Positions 1 through 11,642 are shown, counted from the first letter of the stretch. The stretch is DNA of 64,000 nt from Euphorbia lathyris (GCF_963576675.1 NC_088911.1:79513256-79577255), one strand, 5' to 3'. Translations and numbers: made by a program. Notes: generated by a model not told the origin, from the letters alone.

Positions 1-1753
1 CTGACCAAGAGTAAGAGTGAACCTAAGATTACTTTTACTGACCCATCTACTTCTGCAGAGATTGTTGAAACAGGAACAGCACAAGACATGAATCTACCCA
101 AAGAAATAAGGATTCCAAGAGGGCACTCCGAAAGTGCAATCCTTGATTCTGCTGGGAAGACCCTGATGACGAGGAATCAACTCAGGAAGTACCTCAGCAA
201 TGTTGCTTTCGTCTCAGTGCAAGAACCGAAGAATTTCGCTGAAGCTGAGTACGATGAATTCTGGATGAACGCAATACAAGAGGAGCTCGATCAATTTCGA
301 AGAAATGATGTATGGGAGTTAGTGCCTCATCCAAAGAGTCAAAAGACCATCGGAACAAGATGGGTCTTCAGGAACAAGATGGACGAACAAGGAAACGTAG
401 TCAGGAACAAAGCAAGGCTTGTAGCTCAGGGCTACAGTCAGCAAGAAGGTATAGACTACGGTGAGACCTTTGCCCCAGTGGCAAGGCTAGAGGCAATTAG
501 AATATTATGTGCATATGCATCTTACATGAATTTTTAAATTATTCCAAATGGATGTCAAAAGTGCATTTCTTAATGGAGTTATAAACGAGGAGGTTTATGT
601 AAATCAACCTCCAGGTTTTGAGGACCCTAAGTTCCCAAATCATGTTTACAAACTCAAAAAGGCTCTGTACGGCCTCAAGCAGGCACCACGTGCTTGGTAC
701 GAGAGGCTGACCAGTTTCCTGCTTACTAGAAATTACGTCAGGGGCAAAGCTGATACAACCTTATTCATTAAAAAAAAGGGTAAAGATACCCTGCTGGCCC
801 AAATTTATGTTGATGATATAATATTTGGTGCAACTAACGAATCAATGTGCAAGGAGTTTAGCAAACAAATGCAGACTGAGTTTGAAATGTCTATGATGGG
901 AGAACTCAACTTCTTCCTCGGTCTTCAAATTAAACAAGGAAAGAATGGCATCTTCATCAGTCAAGCCAAATATGCCATGGAGATCTTAAAGATATATGAC
1001 TTGGAAAATTGCAAGCCAATATCCACTCCTATGGGCACTGACACTGTCCTCTGTGCTGATGAGAATGGTAAGTCAGTAGACAGCAAGTTATATCGAGGTA
1101 TGATAGGCTCTCTACTTTACTTAACAGCCAGTAGACCGGACATTCAGTTTTCAGTATGCTACTGTGCTAGATATCAATCTAACCCTAAGGAATCTCATTA
1201 CATTGCTGTAAAAAGAATCCTTAGATATTTGCAAAGCTCAGTGAACGCAGGTTTGTGGTATCCAAATACTCATGATTTTACACTTATCGGATACACTGAC
1301 GCTGACTATGGACGAGATAAGCTGGAACGTAAAAGCACCTCTGGAGGATGCCACTTCTTAGGAAGCTGTCTTGTATCCTGGTTCAGCAAAAAGCAGGCGT
1401 CAGTAGCCTTGTCCACCACTGAAGCTGAGTACATTGCTGCTGGTCATTGTGTTGCTCAAGTCCTATGGATCAAGCAACAACTTGAAGATTATGGTGTTCA
1501 AACGAAGACAATTGAGGTCAAATGTGACAACAAAAGTGCAATTGATCTGTCCAAGAACCCAATACAACACAGCAGAATGAAGCATATCAGCATCAGACAT
1601 CACTTCATTAGAGACCATGTACTCAAGGGTGAGATCAAGCTGACCTTTGTCCCAACGGACGAACAGCTTGCGGATATCTTCACGAAGCCACTGGCTCGTG
1701 AGCAGTTCAGCATACTGAGAGAAGCAATTGGTATGTTTAATCCTCTTCAGTGA
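1..1753 (+). pseudogene. copia pol fragment: linker, reverse transcriptase, RNase H
   Basis: The reading frame enters at the window start. The reverse transcriptase begins near 240 with the [14 protein letters not shown] region and continues through [10 protein letters not shown] (from 548), [12 protein letters not shown] and the catalytic IYVDDIIFG (near 808-834). RNase H follows with YTDADYGRDKLERKSTSGG and STTEAEYIAA and ends at a TGA after FNPLQ. One frameshift breaks it: five T residues near 530-534 where the sister copy implies one fewer, giving a premature TAA at 535-537. All catalytic Asp residues I can see are kept, so decay is slight. The family makes cDNA from element RNA in a cytoplasmic particle; this copy cannot do so unaided. 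Confidence 0.9.
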
Positions 1754-2018
1754 ATTCCTGTGCTAAATGAATATGAATGCTGAGTGAATTACATGCTGAA
1801 TGATTTATTGTTTGCTGAGTTACTCATCGGAACTGTCTGAATATACAATAACTGAGTAAAACTTGCATACTGAGTAAATTAGTTTAGAACTTGAACTTAA
1901 AATCATCCTTAAATACTGCACTGACCACTCAGAATATCAAACGCTTGACATTCCAAATACTGAGTGATTAATCCGTTAGCATAAATGCAAAGCACGCGTA
2001 TAGCCTAGGATGACGTAT
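1754..2018 (+). other. copia post-pol spacer rich in CTGAGT motifs
   Basis: Non-coding stretch after the pol stop. CTGAGT and close variants recur every 15-40 bases. The matching spacer of element A (about 34775-35176 on the minus strand) has the same motif density and leads into a third ORF that is absent here. Confidence 0.6.
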
Positions 2019-2632
2019 TCGCCAAGGACATAGAGATCTGTGTCACGGACCACACTACTGAAGGTGCGACCGAATAAACTGTGACACAGGAATTTGTGCA
2101 GATACAGCATGGAGTTGGAGCGAAAAGAGTGATTATAGGCGAGTTTTGAATTGAATCGCCAGAATCCAGTGAGCATTCTCCAAACATCCGTGGATGTCAT
2201 GTCTCTTCCAGGATGACGTTTGATTGTATCCTTCGGGGGAAAACCAAACCAAGCATGCAACTCAGGATAACCGAAAGTAAAGATTTCGCCTTCCCGACGA
2301 AAACTGTGACGTACTCATCGTTTATTAGTGAAACGCACGGTATAGAAGAATTCGAGTATCTAGTCGCCTATTATTGGAAATCGTATTTGGGAAAATTTTG
2401 TCCACCCTAGGCGTTCCATATAGCGGCTCATGTCATCAGTAATGCCTAATTGGCTGTTAAGAAATTCATCCATATACAACATTCCGGTGAAGAATTTGTA
2501 ACGGTGATTCCAATAACGCCTACCTTCATCGTGATTGAAGATAGGAAAAGGCGCCCCATATCGCTTGGATAAGTTTGGACGTTTATTGCTTGAGGCAGCC
2601 TTGTGCCTTGAAGTTTGGTATTTGGTAGGCAT
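2019..2632 (-). pseudogene. Athila additional ORF downstream of pol (ATHILA ORF-1-like), broken
   Basis: Translation from the ATG at 2632 gives MPTKYQTSRHKAASSN, then a stretch with FPIFNHDEGRRYWNHRYKF and MERLGWTKFSQIRFPI, a stop at 2360-2362, a second stop about 40 bases on, and then the same frame resumes with ELHAWFGFPPKDT and RSNSMLYLHKFLCHSLFGR before the copia junction. The pattern resembles the ATHILA ORF-1 family (an Arabidopsis retrotransposon protein of unknown role, sometimes called env-like). I see no signal peptide or membrane segment in the surviving part. The last residues before 1976 are encoded by copia DNA, so that end is chimeric. Confidence 0.65.
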
Positions 2633-3277
2633 GGTGGTTGTTTGAATGAAACAAAGTTGCTGGCACTAAATAGAAAATTGTGTTTTGAAGAAATCAGAGT
2701 TCTGATAAAGATGAAAAGAATTGTAACAGAACTTAAATCCTCTAGGATTAATTTATAAGAGTTTTAGATGAAAGGAGGTGTTGTTTTAATCATGAAAAGG
2801 TATAAAATGACACCTTTCGGGAATGAAGAAACTTAATATTTCAGTTGTCAAGAGGTTTGTTGAAAGGTTTAGGTTGATTCAGACCTGAGTGTGCAGGAAT
2901 TTCGCGTGTCGCGACACGCTGATTTCCTTGCGGAAATCGGGCGTCGTAAGCCATGTCCTGATTCACGGTAGAGAATTTATAATTCTCGGTAAGTTCAGAG
3001 AAAATCTAACCTATTTGGACAAATCTGAAAAATAGAATTCTCGGCAGAGAATTGCCTGAAACTTCAATTTCATTCTAATTTCCTAAAATTAATTCTAAAA
3101 TCATGAAATAAACATATTTTATGCATATAAATCATAACATGAAGTTATCTAATCACAAAAATTGGCATTTGAAAAATAAAATAAAAGAAAATTAAATAAA
3201 ATAAAAATAAAATAAAATAAAATGAACAAAAATATAAAAAGAAAACAAAATAAACTGTGATCGAAAAACTGAGTGAT
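2633..3277 (-). other. Athila spacer between pol and the extra ORF
   Basis: No open frame. It contains a hairpin-prone GTCGCGAC core near 2908-2916 and copies of an ATTCTCGG-type motif near 2967-3050 that also occur in the element's LTR near 9805-9832. AT-rich simple sequence (AAAATAAAAT-type) fills about 3170-3250. Confidence 0.5.
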
Positions 3278-4466
3278 TTATACGCCAGAAAATCTTATTA
3301 CGAACGAAATCTCTAGTTGTGAAATATTTTCGTAATAGATTTTACATCGATTACCATTAACTTTGAAACGAATTCCGTTTGGACCTTCCAGTTCTAAAGA
3401 ACCATAATCGAATGTTTTGACGACTAAATATGGTCCTATCCATCTGGACTTAAGTTTTCCTGGAAATAAACGAAGTCGTGAATTAAATAACAGCACTTTA
3501 TCCCCAACATTAAAGTGTTTGACTTTAATTTTGGCATCGTACCATTTTTTCACTTTTTCTTTATAAATTTTTGCATTTTCGTAAGATAGATGGCGTAACT
3601 CATCTAACTCATTTAAATCGAGCAAACGTTTCTTACATGCTTGTCGTAAATCAAAGTTTATTTCCCTAATAGCCCAATAGGCTTTATGTTCTAATTCGAC
3701 AGGCAAATGACATGCCTTTCCATACACTAAGCGGTATGGAGTCATTCCTATTGGTGTTTTAAATGCAGTACGGTATGCCCATAATGCATTATTTAGTTTA
3801 CACGACCAATCTTTTCTTGAGGATGAAACTGTTTTCTCTAGAATCCATTTGAGTTCTCTATTTGATATCTCCGCCTGACCATTTGACTGAGGATGGTATG
3901 GCGTTGATACGCGGTGGCGTACTCCATATTTTTTCATAAGCGTTTCAAAACTTCGGTTTATAAAATGAGCACCACCATCACTAACGATGACTCTTGGACA
4001 ACCAAATCTACAAAATATATCGTCAAGAAAATTAACGACAACTTTAGAATCGCTCGTCGGAGTTGCAATTGCTTCAACCCACTTTGAAACATAATCAACG
4101 ACGACTAATATGTAAGTTTTACCATTAGAAGGGGGAAAAGGTCCCATGAAATCTATTCCCCACATATCGAAGACTTCAACTTCTAATATGGTTGTGAGGG
4201 GCATCTCATCTTTCCTTCCTAGATTTCCTGTTCTTTGGCACTTATCACAACGAGTAATAAATGAACGGACGTCTTTAAACATCGTAGGCCAAAAGAAACC
4301 ACATTCAAATATTCTAGCTGCTGTTTTGGTAGCTCCATTATGTCCTCCATAAGAGCTAGAATGGCATTCCGACATTATGGATTCATATTCATTTTCACCA
4401 ACGCATCTCCTAATTATCCCGTCACCACAAGTTTTGAACAGAAAAGGATCTTCCCAAAAATACTGT
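3278..4466 (-). pseudogene. gypsy integrase, shifted out of frame from the rest of pol
   Basis: The open frame from 4375 holds the end of the zinc-binding HHCC region (CDKCQRTG) and the catalytic core: first Asp in WGIDFMGPF, second Asp in IVSDGGAHF, and Glu in [13 protein letters not shown]-terminal domain follows with [20 protein letters not shown]. Read back from 4375 the same frame runs to about 4470, where the upstream pol frame ends at a TAA after EEIFLRH. One added base near 4476 in a T/C run explains the break. Integrase inserts the cDNA into chromosomes. All three catalytic acidic residues are kept. Confidence 0.9.
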
Positions 4467-7400
4467 TTAATGTCGAAGAAAAATTTCTTCTTTTGTTGGA
4501 TTTAATCCTTCCGGAACAATATTGGCTGCAAGATAATTAGCAATATCTGCATACCAGGGTGACATGACGCTTTTCATTTGATAGAGATGTTCATCAGGGA
4601 AATCATCTCGTATACCGATGGGACCGTTCTCATCTTCAAGTCTCGATAGATGATCGGCGACAAGGTTTTCTACTCCCTTTTTGTCTTTTATTTCTATATC
4701 AAATTCTTGTAACAATAAAACCCATCTAATTAGACGTGGTTTTGCATCCTTCTTAGCAAATAAATATCTTAATGCTGCATGATCAGTGTAAATAATAACT
4801 TTCGAACCTAACAAGTATGACCTAAACTTATCACATGCAAAAACTACATCTAACATTTCTTTCTCAGTTGTGGTGTAGTTTAATTGTGCACCGGAAAGTG
4901 TGTGACTTGCATAATAAATGACATGAAGTTTCTTATCCTTCCTTTGTCCTAAAACACATCCGACAGCTAAGTCACTTGCATCACACATAATTTCAAATGG
5001 TAAATCCCAATCGGGTTTAGCAATAACAGGTGCACTGACTAAGGCTGTTTTTAATGTTTCGAAAGCTTTAACGCAATCTTCATTAAAATCAAAGGTAGAG
5101 TCTTTCATGAGTAGATTAGTGAGTGGTTTGGAAATTACAGAAAAATTCTTAATAAATCTTCTGTAAAAACCGGCATGTCCTAAAAATGATCTTACTCCCT
5201 TAACAGTAGTTGGAGGGGGTAGTTTCTCTATTACAGAGGTTTTTGCTCTATCTACTTCTAATCCTTTTTCAGATATTTTGTGACCTAAAACAATTCCTTC
5301 GTCAACCATGAAATGACATTTTTCCCAGTTTAATACCAAATTTGTTTCTTCACACCTAGACAAAACTTTATCCAAGTTTTCTAGGCACGAATCAAAAGAA
5401 TCTCCATAAACTGAAAAATCGTCCATAAAAACTTCCATGATATCTTCAATGAAATCATTAAAAATTGCAGTCATACAACGTTGAAATGTTGCAGGTGCGT
5501 TACATAGACCAAAGGGCATTCTCCTATATGCAAATGTTCCGTAAGGACATGTGAAGGTTGTTTTATCTTGGTCATCCGGGTAAATGTATTTTTGAAAGAA
5601 TCCGGGGTAACCATCTAGAAAACAGTAGAAAGCGTGACCAGCTATCCTTTCGATCATTTGATCAATGAAAGGAAGAGGAAAATGATCTTTCCTAGTTGCT
5701 TTATTTAAATTTCTATAATCTATACAAACCCTCCAACCAGTGGTGGTTCGTGTAGGTATTAATTCACCTTCTTCATTCCTTACAACAGTTATGCCTCCCT
5801 TTTTAGGTACGCAATGGATTGGACTAACCCATTCACTATCCGAGATAGGGTAAATGATTCCATTGTCCAGAAGTTTAGTAATCTCATTTTTTGCTACTTC
5901 TTTCATATTCGGATTTAGGCGTCTTTGCCTATCCGCTTTAGGTGGCTTATCTTCTTCTAAGTGAATTCTGTGCATTACGATGCTCGGATTAATACCTTTT
6001 AAGTCTGATATTTGCCAACCCATACTTCCTATCCTATTTCTAACAACTTCTTTCAATTTCTCTTCTTGGACTTGTGTTAATTTGTTAGAGATAATAATAG
6101 GTAGAGAATCGCCTTTGCCTAAGAAAGCGTACCTCAAATGACTTGGTAATTCTTTAAGTTCTAATTTAGGTGGAACTATAGTTGAAGGCGGAACTGGTCC
6201 ATCTTCTCGAATCAAAGGTTCTGGGTCCTTATCTTCTAGTTCCTCACTTATTATAGGTTCTATTATTTCTTCTTTTTGAACAATGTCATTTACACATTCT
6301 TCAATTAAATCAAGTTTCATACAAGCGAAATCCTCCATAGGATATTTCATCGCTTGATTCATATCAAACTCAATCTTATCATCGCCTATTCTTAAAACTA
6401 CTTTCCCTTCCGACACATCAACTAGAGCACGTCCCGTGTTCATGAACGGTCTACCAAAGATTATTGGACAATTTACGTCATAAGCAAAATCTAAAATAAC
6501 GAAATCGATAGAAAAAATAAATTTGTCAACTTTAACTAAAACATCCTCAATTATACCGTATGGTCTTTTAGTGGTTTGATCCGCTAATTGCAAAACCATA
6601 TTGGTACGTTTGATGTCTTCTTCTAAGCCTAACTTATTAAAAATAGATAATGGCATCAAGTTAATGCTTGCTCCTAAATCACAGAGACAACTGAGAAATT
6701 CAATATCTCCCAATTTACACGGAATGGTAAAACATCCGGGATCCTTGAGTTTTGTGGGCAAATTACTTGACACAATTGAACTACAATCTTCAGTTAGCGA
6801 AATGGATGAAATTTCTTCCCAACTGATTTTCTTCGAAATTAAATCTTTGAGGAATTTACCATAATTGGGAATTTGTGTAATCGCATCCATAAATGTTAAA
6901 TTAATATGCAAATTCTTAAGTTTGTCTAAAAATGTTAAAAGTTGTTTGTCATAGTCCTTATTGCGGACTTTGTGTGGAAAAGGTGGTTTGGGTACAAAAG
7001 TTTTTGTACTAGAGTCAATTGGTGCATCTTTTTGTTTTAATGTATCTTCTTTGGGCTTTGATAAATCAGTTCCAGGTAAAGTTGAATTTTCGGGCATTTC
7101 CGGGCCTAAGTAATTTTTCCCTGAACGAAGAGTGATAGCCTTAACATGCTCTTTCGGATTTTCTTCCGTATGGCTTGGAAGACTTCCCTCTTTGCGGGAT
7201 GGAATTGATTTAGCGAGTTGTCCAATTTGAATCTCTAAATTATGGATGCTGGATGATTGGTTTTTAATAAGTTGATCGAATTTATTCTCGATCCGTTTAA
7301 AACCATCGTCGTGGTTACTTATTTTTCCGCTCATAGCATCAATAAATTTGTCGATTTTAGAAGATAAAGTGCTAATCGTATCTCTGGATTGATTTTGATA

Positions 7401-7910
7401 ATTAGTTGTACGATTTTGATTAGCAGTAGCATTATTATTATTATTATCTCTCCAGTTAAAGTTAGGATGATTTCTCCATCTAGGATTATATGTATTGGAA
7501 TAATGGTTATTATTTTGGTTTTGCCCTTGGACAAAATTTACCTGTTCAATTTCACTCATACCTTCGTAATCCACATCTGTTTGGATTGACTTACCATTAG
7601 AATCACACGGTGCCATAAACCTATCAATTTTGTGCGATAAGGCAGAAAATTGGGCTTGCAACATCGCTACTGGATCAAGATTCATTATACCTTTAACTGA
7701 TGATGTTGTTGAGGATGATGGTTTCGCTGATGGTACGTGTCCACGTTCCGCGGGCCACATACTACTGTTGATTGCCATTTCCTCCAAAAGTTCTCTTGCT
7801 TGGGCAGATATTTTCTTCATGAATAACCCTCCAGACATAGCGTCCAATGAACCTCTAGTTGTAGGATTTAGTCCATTATAAAATGTTTGCATTAAAAGTT
7901 CAGCGGGCAA
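4467..7910 (-). pseudogene. gypsy gag C-terminus, protease, reverse transcriptase and RNase H
   Basis: A 1147-codon open stretch. Residues 1 to about 330 are gag C-terminus, Asn-rich near 130-175. The protease has the Athila-type CDLGASINLMP near residue 410. Reverse transcriptase covers about 670-900 with WRVCIDYRNLNKAT, MPFGLCNAPATFQ and the catalytic EVFMDDFSVYG. RNase H follows with MCDASDLAVGCVLGQ and IIYTDHAALRYL, and the frame ends in the linker to integrase. The initial Met is internal to gag: the protein continues upstream beyond a stop at 8004-8006. The frame is otherwise clean, so this copy is recent relative to its neighbours. Confidence 0.92.
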
Positions 7911-8535
7911 TTGGTGGTGTGGGCATAAACGTTGAAGTTCTTTAAAACGTTCCCAAGCCTCATAAAGAGTTTCATTATCATTTTGAGAAAAAGATGTTAA
8001 CTCTTAAATGACTCTTGCGGTTTTTGCTAAAGGAAAATTTTTTGATAAAAATGCTTGGGCTAATTGCTCCCAAGTCTCAATTGATGCGGCTGACATAGAA
8101 GTTAACCATTCTTTGGCTCGATCCTTCAAAGTAAAAGGAAAAAGGTGAAGTTTGATTGCTTCTTACATCAGTAATTTTAAAAGTGTCACAAATTTCTAAG
8201 AAATTTGTCAAATGGGTATTAGGATTTTCGTTAGGTAACCCGTAAAATGTTACATTATTTTGCAACATATTAAGCAACGCAGGCTTAATTTCAAAATGAT
8301 GTGCATTAATTTGGGGTCTAACTATACTGTTTGTTACACCGGCCACTCATGTCCTAGCGTAATCCATAAGTGTGGCCATAACTTCTGGCTCGGTAATTTT
8401 AGTTTTTATTGGGGTTTTGTTTTTCTTTTTCTTTTCTTTCTTGTTCTTTTTAAGAGTTCTTTCAATTTCTGGGTCAATAGGATCTGGTGACGTGCCCAAA
8501 CTTCGAGAACTGCGCATGAACTTGAAATTTCGCAC
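7911..8535 (-). pseudogene. Athila gag N-terminal part with nonsense and frameshift changes
   Basis: Starts at the ATG at 8535, after which the protein has a Lys-rich run near residues 29-45 and then TEPEVMATLMDYART. An in-frame TGA at 8347-8349 interrupts it, most simply a CGA (Arg) codon changed to TGA, and the frame goes on with GVTNSIVRPQINAHHFEIKP and LNMLQNNVTFYGLPNENP (gag capsid-like region). A frameshift lies near 8165-8172. A TAA at 8004-8006 then separates it from the long gag-pol frame. Gag packages the element RNA into particles; this one cannot be made as a single protein. Confidence 0.8.
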
Positions 8536-8686
8536 GAACCGAAACTACCTACAAAACAGAATTTGAAAAATAAATATGTTAGTAATTGAAAATAATTAAA
8601 AATATAAAAGTTTGAATAAGTATGAATAAACCTAGATTCGTAATAAAATACGAAAAAATTTAAAATTTTGTCAAAAATTTTGGCGT

Positions 8687-8704
8687 TCCCCGGCAACGGC
8701 GCCA
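8687..8704 (-). other. primer-binding site complementary to tRNA-Asp type 3' end
   Basis: The minus strand reads TGGCGCCGTTGCCGGGGA, six bases inside the LTR. This is the primer site typical of Athila/Tat gypsy elements and fixes the orientation of the element and the inner boundary of the LTR. Confidence 0.9.
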
Positions 8705-8710
8705 AAAACT

Positions 8711-10187
8711 TGTTGAGCGATTTTCGCAAGTGCACGATATACGCTTGTAGTAATAAAAGATATCGATCCCATAGGGAACGTTTTTTAACAAAACTTATTT
8801 ACAATCGGTTAAATTTACTTTTAAGGTTTATAATATGGAAAATCGTTTTATCGGTTTTGGTTTTGAAATTGCTAGAATGAGAATTAGATTAGATTATGAA
8901 AACGTTAGAAAATATTCCGATTTAAGAATGAATTTGCAAGATAGGAACTTTTAGTACTTTTTAGAAAAGTAAACGAATGTATTCGTTTGCATTAAGCAAA
9001 GAAAACAACTTTAAACTTTGTACGAATTATAAAGATGAAATAAATGACGGAACCTCTAATTAATTGGCTTTGAACATGACAAAACCCTTTCGGGATAGTT
9101 GCCCTTAATCAAATTAAAACTCTTTTGAGATAATGATTTGCCTAAGTTTTCAACAAAGTTTTCTTGTAAAGATTTTGGATTAAATACGTTTTAATGAAAA
9201 CACCAGCAGTCACTTTAGTGGATTGGTTACCATAAGTGCTGCATAAAAATCTATCGAATAGAACGGACTTTATTAGATGAAATATAAATTGATACAAGTT
9301 TACAGAGAACATGGAGCATGGAAACATTCGACGGCTTGCAAGTGAACGGGTTGATCAATCCTTTCCTTGGGTTTCGTTAGAGTTTGTCAGGCTCAGGGGC
9401 GGATCCTCTACTCAATCTTCTCGTTGAATCTTCGTAATAGAGACTGGGTCGGTCTACTACCAAAATGAAAACTAAACTGGAACAATGTCTAAACGCTACT
9501 AAACTTGTTATTATTGAATAAACAATGTGTGTACAACATATTGCTTTTTACAGAATCGAAATCTAACTTCTGAATCACTTGATTCGGAATTTCTGCATAA
9601 ATTCTATACTAATCTCTTTTTTCTACATATCTTCAACTCTTCATCAACTCTTTATTTATAGATGTTGAAGAGTCTTGATTGAAGTGTCGTGTCCGTTATG
9701 AAGGATCGTGTCCGTTGCGAAAGGACGTCTTTATCCACCCGAACGATCGTGTTTCGTCGAAAACGAAAGTATGTAACTATGCCTCTAAAATCTCCTGCTC
9801 GTACCGAGAATCTTAAATTCTCTACCGAGAATGGGAGAGCATCAATTGGTCTTCAAACGAAGGAAGGAGAAGCTGGAAAACGCGTGTCGCGACCGTGAAT
9901 TTGGGGGCTGCGGTCGCGGCACGGAACGCTTTTTGGTTTTTCAGCTTTCGTTCGCGTCCTCGATTTGGCGTTAATAATTTCTGTCGTCTTCGACTCCTTT
10001 TGTAGGGTTTTTCTTCTGTTTTCGAGCTCTTTTCATTCCTATTTGGATTTTACCAAATATTTATGTACCTTACAAGAAAGAAACATATTCGAGAGTAAAA
10101 GCTTCCTAAACAGTTATAAATAACATAAATTCGTAGCAATATTGATGTAATTATTGATGATATTTTAGGTATATTTTGGGCTTAACA
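8711..10187 (-). repeat. Athila 5' LTR
   Basis: On the minus strand it starts TGTTAAGCCCAAAA at 10187 and ends CGCTCAACA at 8711, just before the primer site. Length is about 1.48 kb. A TATAAATAAA box sits at 9651-9661 on the minus strand. ACCGAGAAT motifs in both orientations lie near 9805-9832. The partner LTR is not in the window, so neither its age nor the outer boundary can be verified by comparison; the outer end rests on the TG start alone. Confidence 0.75.
9651..9661 (-). promoter_or_regulatory. TATA box of the Athila LTR
   Basis: Minus-strand TATAAATAAA in the middle of the LTR, at the place expected for the U3/R boundary. It would start the element's genomic RNA. Confidence 0.5.
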
Positions 10188-10203
10188 CTTAGTCCATAGT
10201 TTC

Positions 10204-10500
10204 TAGACCAAAGGTTGAAGGAGGGTTGGGTATTTTGGACTTGCATATATGGAACCAAGATGCCATTGGCAGGTAATTTGGGGTCTGTTGCAATAAAATC
10301 AGTTTTTATGGGCTTTTTGGGTCACAACAAACAAGTTCAAAAAGTTGAGTTTCTAGGGTCAAAGCCTTTGGCTGGTAGTTGCAACTGGAAGAAGTTATAG
10401 AGCTCAAGGGCTCAATTTGTTTTCATAAGTTTCATTGTTATTTAGGTGATGGTAAAACCTTTTGTGATGGTAAAACCTATCCGAAGGAATTCTAAGGGAG
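10204..10500 (+). pseudogene. LINE reverse-transcriptase C-terminal remnant
   Basis: One frame gives RPKVEGGLGILDLHIWNQDA followed, after stops, by pieces such as ICFHKFHCYLGDGKTF. The GGLGI.DL..WN pattern followed by GDG..T..W is the signature of the region after the reverse transcriptase in plant LINEs. Several stops show that it is old. A 17-base unit (GATGGTAAAACC plus flank) is duplicated at 10446-10480. Confidence 0.55.
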
Positions 10501-11187
10501 TACTCTATTAGGAGCTAGTGGTTAGAAATAGGGAAATAGACCTCCTGCCCTTCCCTTTCACACTCTAAGGGTTGAACTAGAAAGTAAGAGTTAGGAATTC
10601 TAGTCCTTTACCTTTCACTTAGCTAATGGATATATTGACTCTCACGATAACAGTTAGGAGTTCACGTAGTAGGAGATTGAATAGTATAAGAAGATAGTAT
10701 AGAACTAATGGCATAAAGGCTCTTGTCCTATTGTCCTGTTCAAAGAAAATCCAATGGAGGATGCTCATTATCACAATTAAGGGAAATTTTAATTGTATAA
10801 GGACGACATCTTAGTTTGTCTAAGATTGAACCAATTTGGCAACGTTAGGTCCTTAATTGTACTATTTTTTAGTTAAAGGTATTATTGCTCTTGATTGTCA
10901 ACGTTAAGGTCATTTTTGCACCTTATGTCCTACCAATAAAATCAGCAATATTGCGACCATCCCAAAATCTACCAGTTGAGAAGTTGTTAAAGCATAACTA
11001 CATGCTTGTTAGTTTCACAGTTTATAGTGATAACAAGGCAAACACAGACAAATACAATGCTTCTGCTAAGTTTTGACATGGTTGGGTTTTTAATTTTAAC
11101 ATTATATATAATCCTATGAGAGTTAAATCAAGTTATATATACACATCCCCTGTTGATTTTTAGGTAGGCAAGTTTAATATGTGTGAC
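10501..11187. other. no recognisable feature
   Basis: Moderately AT-rich unique-looking DNA. I see no convincing coding region, terminal repeat or structural RNA. Confidence 0.5.
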
Positions 11188-11579
11188 TTATAGTTGATGT
11201 TTATGTAGATTGCATCTGATCAATATATTTATTACTACACAGAAATGAATTGGATCAAAAATAGAAAGTTCACATTCATGAGGTTTCCATTTCCATTTTA
11301 TAAAATAAGAGTCAGGTCTTCCATATTTCATGCAATTTTGATGCTCATGTATTGCCCAACATGTTGTATTTGTGTAGTATGGAGCTTCTGAATTTGGCAC
11401 CCATTCCCTTTGAATATCATATAATTTCTCATCATTTATTTTACTCTCTTCCTTATTAGTGAATATTGATTTGAGGAAATATTTTGTAAGAATCCTAGTA
11501 AGGGATAACATAGAGGAATTATAGTCAGAATAATTAGGATGAAGATTATTTTCTCAAGTTTATCAAGCTTGACTTCCAT
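11188..11579 (-). pseudogene. TRICHOME BIREFRINGENCE-LIKE (TBL) first-exon fragment
   Basis: The TBL family O-acetylates cell-wall polysaccharides in the Golgi; proteins have an N-terminal membrane anchor, a PMR5N domain and a catalytic domain with GDS and DxxH motifs. From an ATG at 11579 the minus strand encodes a short charged N-terminus and the hydrophobic stretch [19 protein letters not shown], a good anchor. After a frameshift near 11490 it encodes a near-complete PMR5N domain: [30 protein letters not shown], and [15 protein letters not shown]. Similarity ends near 11240. I do not find the GDS or DxxH parts. A TATA box lies about 55 bases upstream. Either a truncated duplicate or the first exon of a dead gene. 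Confidence 0.75.
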
Positions 11580-11630
11580 TTAAGCTTCATTAATTTGAGA
11601 AGAGAGACAGAATTAAGAGGTGGGTTATTT

Positions 11631-11640
11631 GGCTTATATA
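11631..11640 (-). promoter_or_regulatory. TATA box upstream of the TBL fragment
   Basis: Minus-strand TATATAAGCC about 55 bases before the ATG at 11579. A Stowaway MITE begins three bases further upstream. Confidence 0.5.
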
Positions 11641-11642
11641 TA

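Larger units (their letters stand above)
1..2018 (+). mobile_element. SIRE-like Ty1/copia retrotransposon, 5'-truncated by the window
   Basis: Only the linker, reverse transcriptase and RNase H part of pol and about 265 bases downstream are present. It is a second copy of the family of element A (14631-41499): the proteins match closely and the downstream spacer shares the TGCTGAGT-rich sequence and the string CCTAGGATGACGT. Similarity to element A stops near 2018, where the sequence changes to the extra ORF of an Athila gypsy element on the other strand. Neither a third ORF nor a 3' LTR is found, so this copy was cut by a rearrangement rather than by a clean insertion. The exact junction is uncertain by about 20 bases. 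Confidence 0.85.
2019..10187 (-). mobile_element. Athila-type Ty3/gypsy retrotransposon, 3' end missing
   Basis: In minus-strand order the parts are: LTR 10187-8711, primer-binding site 8704-8687, gag from 8535, protease, reverse transcriptase and RNase H to 4467, integrase to 3278, a spacer, and an additional ORF from 2632 to the junction near 2018. This order, the tRNA-Asp-type primer site and the extra ORF after pol are typical of the Athila/Tat lineage. The polypurine tract and 3' LTR are missing because the element abuts a copia fragment, so no target duplication can be checked. The long pol frame has a single frameshift, so the element is not very old. Confidence 0.9.

Noticed and set aside
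523..547. Possible programmed frameshift in copia pol
   Set aside because: Located within reverse transcriptase at a T homopolymer and absent from the sister copy; an ordinary indel or sequencing error is simpler.
7331..7881. Ile-rich frames within the Athila gag region
   Set aside because: Shadows of the true gag frame, whose Asn-rich codons read as Ile in other frames.
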